Assembly (NCBI GenBank): GCA_022113835.1
Contig: JAILWY010000018.1
Span: 16,701,501-16,765,500 of the forward strand
Length of the DNA: 64,000 nt
Direction: 5' to 3'
Source of the DNA: Atopsyche davidsoni
Taxonomy: Eukaryota > Arthropoda > Insecta > Trichoptera > Hydrobiosidae
Shown here one piece after another: positions 60,531 through 64,000 of the stretch. Position 1 is the first letter of the stretch. Every line of letters begins with the position of its first letter. Position numbers and translations under genes: made by a program. Below the pieces are notes generated by a model that was not told the origin of the DNA, did no database searches, and worked only from the letters and a program-made list of their open reading frames with translations.

Positions 60531-63500
60531 GAGTTTCACTAATCTTTATTTAATTTTTTTAAAACAATTTATGATGGAAATAAACAGTTAATGTTTGAAA
60601 GTTATTGGTGCGATAATCCATAATTCATTTGAAAAAAGTAAATAATAAAATCAAATTTATCCATTTCTTAAATTTATTAAGGTAAAATATTATTTTTATT
60701 TGTAATAAATTACACATTCAGGATATTATTGTGAGTGCGGTCGGCCATTGTACTGGAATTGCTTATAAAACACAATTTGCTTTCAACGAAAAGTAATTTA
60801 TGAACACAGGAATTCTTTTTTCCCGTTAAGTAGTACTTCAAGAAAATACTTTTATGTTTTATTTAATATTTCAATATATGCATGGGTAGACAAAATATAC
60901 TGTGAATTTATAATAAGAAATAAAATAATGAAAGGAAAAATAGTTTCGTATCATTAATATTACGTTGAATTTTAAATCATATAAATTATATAAAAATAAA
61001 ATGTTTTCAAATGCAAACAGTTTGGCCGACATTTACGGTGCCATCGAGGGGCTAAAAATTTATTATTTATTACCAATGAAAACAAATATCCTCCATTGTT
61101 TTCCACTACCATTTAAGACTAAATAAAAGGAGACGCTTTGGCCTGAAATGCAAATATTTCGGCCGTAGCAAAAACAGAAAACCCGAAATTCCAAAAGCGT
61201 TCAATTGTATTTTTATATTTCAATATGTTTATTGATAATAACGAAAGCTCCCAAAGGCATAATTAGTTTTCATTTTATTTGTACTGTATGAAGTTGATGA
61301 AAATATTTACTTGCTACATTTAATTTGTATATTCAATACATCAAATGCGTGATTCAATTATTGCAAAATATAGAAGGTTTTATTAAAATAAAAAATTATC
61401 TCACGCAGCGAGTATTTTGCATTCACTCATGAATTGATGATTATATATTTTTTAATAAATACTTTGATTTGCATAGAAAAATACAAATTTCCTCGCATTA
61501 AGATAGAATATTAAAGCGCATTTTGTTTGTCTTTTCCATCAGGCCGCAATATACACGGCTCCACTACCCGGCGATAAAATCTAACGATATTCTCAAAAAA
61601 AAGGAGACACGTCAATTGATTTTACGTTTCAAAAAATACTCGGATGTTTGGGTTGAAAAAGAATTTCTAAATTGTTTAACATAGCAGGCTAGAAAGAAAA
61701 AAATGGCTATATAGGATTTTTTGAAAAGAAAAAATGCGTTTAACACACCGTAGGGACCGACAGAGCGCAATAATCGTTTCGTGTCATTCTTCACGCCAGC
61801 AAAACCTATCAAATCTGATAAAAAGAAAAAAAAATACACTCATCTCTTAAATCGAATTTTTTTAATGATTTAAAAAAAAAATTCAAAACAGAAAAAAAAT
61901 TGTTACTGTTAAATTATAAAAAAAAAAACACTTTCCTTTTTCTTATCTAATATAAGTAGATTGATTATAAAAAAAATGTTTCGTAAAACTTTTAATTGGA
62001 TGAAAACATGGTAAAAGTAATCTTCATTCTTAAAAATGTTATGATACCGCTTAGAAGATCGCTACTATGAGAAAATAAATATGTCAGTTTGCTTGAATGG
62101 GCATTAAAAAAAGTGAACATATATCAAAACAACCTGTTTCATATTTACTTTTATAATCGTTTGAAGTTAGTAATTACAACGTGACGCAACATAAAGATAA
62201 TGATTCCAGGTCGTATTGTTAATATTTAAATTATAGGTTTGCTATAAAATGTTATTCAAGTCAATAACGCAATATGTGGAATGGTCCATTAAATAATGTA
62301 CGATAGATAATTTATGCAAATAATACATCAGGGGGGCATTAGGCTTGACAGCCTGCGGAGTCGGTGACATCATTCGCGCTCGCGAGGAGAGAGTCTTTAC
62401 TTTGTAGTGTTCTGTAGTATCATGATTGCAATCTTTATGTGTGTATAATCAATTTGTCTACGATATAAAAAAAACCATAAGATCGATCTACTAAAAGTAA
62501 TTATAATTTAAAACATCTATATATTATGTTTATATCGATACAGTGCGAAGATAAGAACGCTATTACAAATGTTCTGTTTGATAAAAGAAATTCAATTTTA
62601 TGATTTAAAATTTGTTTTTAATACTAGTGCGAATATAATATATATTATATATAAAAATTGCATTATGACAATTATGTCAACAAATCTGTGAAGCAGTGAT
62701 TTAACTGCAGCACATCATGAATCTGCTAGTATGTATCTCCACGCAGCTGCAACTAGATTGTACTTGTCTCAGACACGTCTGTCGAGGACAACGTGCAAGC
62801 TGGCATGCAATGCGCTCACGTGCGGCATGCACTTATGCTTCCTTTCAACCGCAAAGTCACGTATGCCAGGATATTAACTGCCAACACCCCCAAACCTAAT
62901 TTATCTATTCGTAAGTTTTTTTCTTTTATAGAATGTCCACTTTGCACTTGTCCAGTATTTATTGAAAACAATAATACACGTGGAAGGTTTTGACGCATGC
63001 AACGTTCAACATAAAATTGAGAAAAAATAAAACGAAAACAATACCAGTAAATCAAGCAGAGCATTCAAAACCGAAATGATTTATAATATTTCTTTTATTC
63101 CGCTATGTGTACAGTTAAAGCCTTCTCGTAAATACTTCTCAAAAGCTTGCTTTAAAATAAACTTCATCTGACACATTCACTGACAGTCTTCCACATTCCG
63201 GGCTTCGAGAAAAAATAAATTTGTCTAAAAGGTTTAAATAATCACTTAGGAGGCTGGCAACACCCGAGCACCTGGCACGTGACCTGGGCGAGAGGGAAGG
63301 GTTTGGGCGAATACTCCACCCTCTTTTCCTCCCGCTCTCTCTAGACACCCCTTAGATTTTTGAAAAGTTAATTCATCTCTATCAGTCCCACGGTCGTGGA
63401 TGTCGAAGAAGCTCTCGCCTCTGAAGGGAACAAATTATCACGACATAAAAATCTTGCTACAGGTATTGAATATTAATAAGGCATAAAGAAAATCGCTAGC

Positions 63501-64000
63501 GATGTCATCAAAAATGTTATAAAAGTTATTTTTTATGAAACCTGTAAAGAATTTCATTAATTTTGCAAATATTACTAAAAAATAAAAATAGAATTTCATT
63601 AAAAACGTCCCGATTAAAACGAATCACATGCTGTAAATGAAAAGTTGATTTAAGATATTTTATATAATTTATTGTTTGACGATGTTGATTTCAAAACGTC
63701 AAAAAGCGGTGAAAATAAAACGAGAAAAGGATGACAAAAAATCCTCAGCAATCACACAAAGCAAAGCCCAAGCTACGAAAACAAAAACACCGTTTCAGAG
63801 GGTCAAAGATGAACTTGCAATATTTTATTTTACTATAACATAAAAGGATATTTTATATATGGTCAGTAGGTGTGAGTTAATTAATGATCGGGCTTTGGGT
63901 GAACCGCTCACAGAATTCGGCAATGCGGCATATAAAATTAATAAATCTGCTGATATAATCTTCCAGCCTTACAGAATCAGTTTACTCGTTAACCGAAACG
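60531..64000. other. AT-rich noncoding DNA
   Basis: No gene or complete repeat is recognised. GC-richer patches at 62330-62400, 62740-62880 and 63240-63360 have short open frames on either strand with no recognisable product. Confidence 0.4.

Noticed and set aside
62717..62993. Plus-strand frames rich in Cys and His
   Set aside because: No spacing typical of a zinc finger and no splice or homology support.

Overview
The window looks like AT-rich nuclear DNA of an arthropod, most likely an insect. It has very sparse coding sequence, GT-AG splice signals, and many small transposable elements of types common in insect genomes: tRNA-derived SINEs, RTE-like LINE ends, Tc1/mariner, pogo-like, hAT-like and Helitron-like pieces. 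No prokaryotic gene organisation, rRNA, intact tRNA gene or CRISPR array is visible. Nearly all short open frames are chance products; I could not identify the species.

The one gene I can support is on the minus strand. Two exons, 37972-37807 and 25418-25297, have matching splice phases and join to encode the N-terminal cytoplasmic tail and first membrane helix of an SLC16/monocarboxylate transporter of the major facilitator superfamily. The diagnostic PEGGWGW motif is built across a 12,388-bp intron. I found no later exon between 25296 and the left edge, so the next intron is probably at least 25 kb, and most of the left third would be intron of the same gene. A second, much weaker exon candidate lies on the plus strand at 39250-39446.

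The rest is repeats. From left to right: a Helitron-type ORF remnant (1.6 kb), two dispersed repeats and a G-rich tract (2.6-3.2 kb), a pogo-like MITE (17.8 kb), a 1.6-kb composite of a 403-bp tRNA-SINE-containing unit in direct and inverted copies with a 14-bp target duplication (20.4-22.0 kb), a Helitron 5' end with a broken 23-residue-repeat ORF (30.1-30.7 kb), a nested hairpin element (35.4-35.8 kb), a repeat cluster around the transporter exon (37.3-39.0 kb), a tRNA-like SINE head (42.4 kb), a further hairpin-family copy (45.0 kb), GC-rich minisatellites (32.3, 51.0 and 53.4 kb), a second pogo-like MITE (53.8 kb), more hairpin-family copies (55.1, 55.6 and 60.4 kb), and a dead mariner flanked by two RTE-like LINE ends (57.3-59.6 kb). 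GC-richer unique islands between them may be regulatory sequence, but I cannot test conservation.

The features most worth a second look are the SINE composite and a dispersed palindromic family. The palindromic family repeats a core resembling a decayed hammerhead ribozyme of the kind carried by Penelope-like elements.
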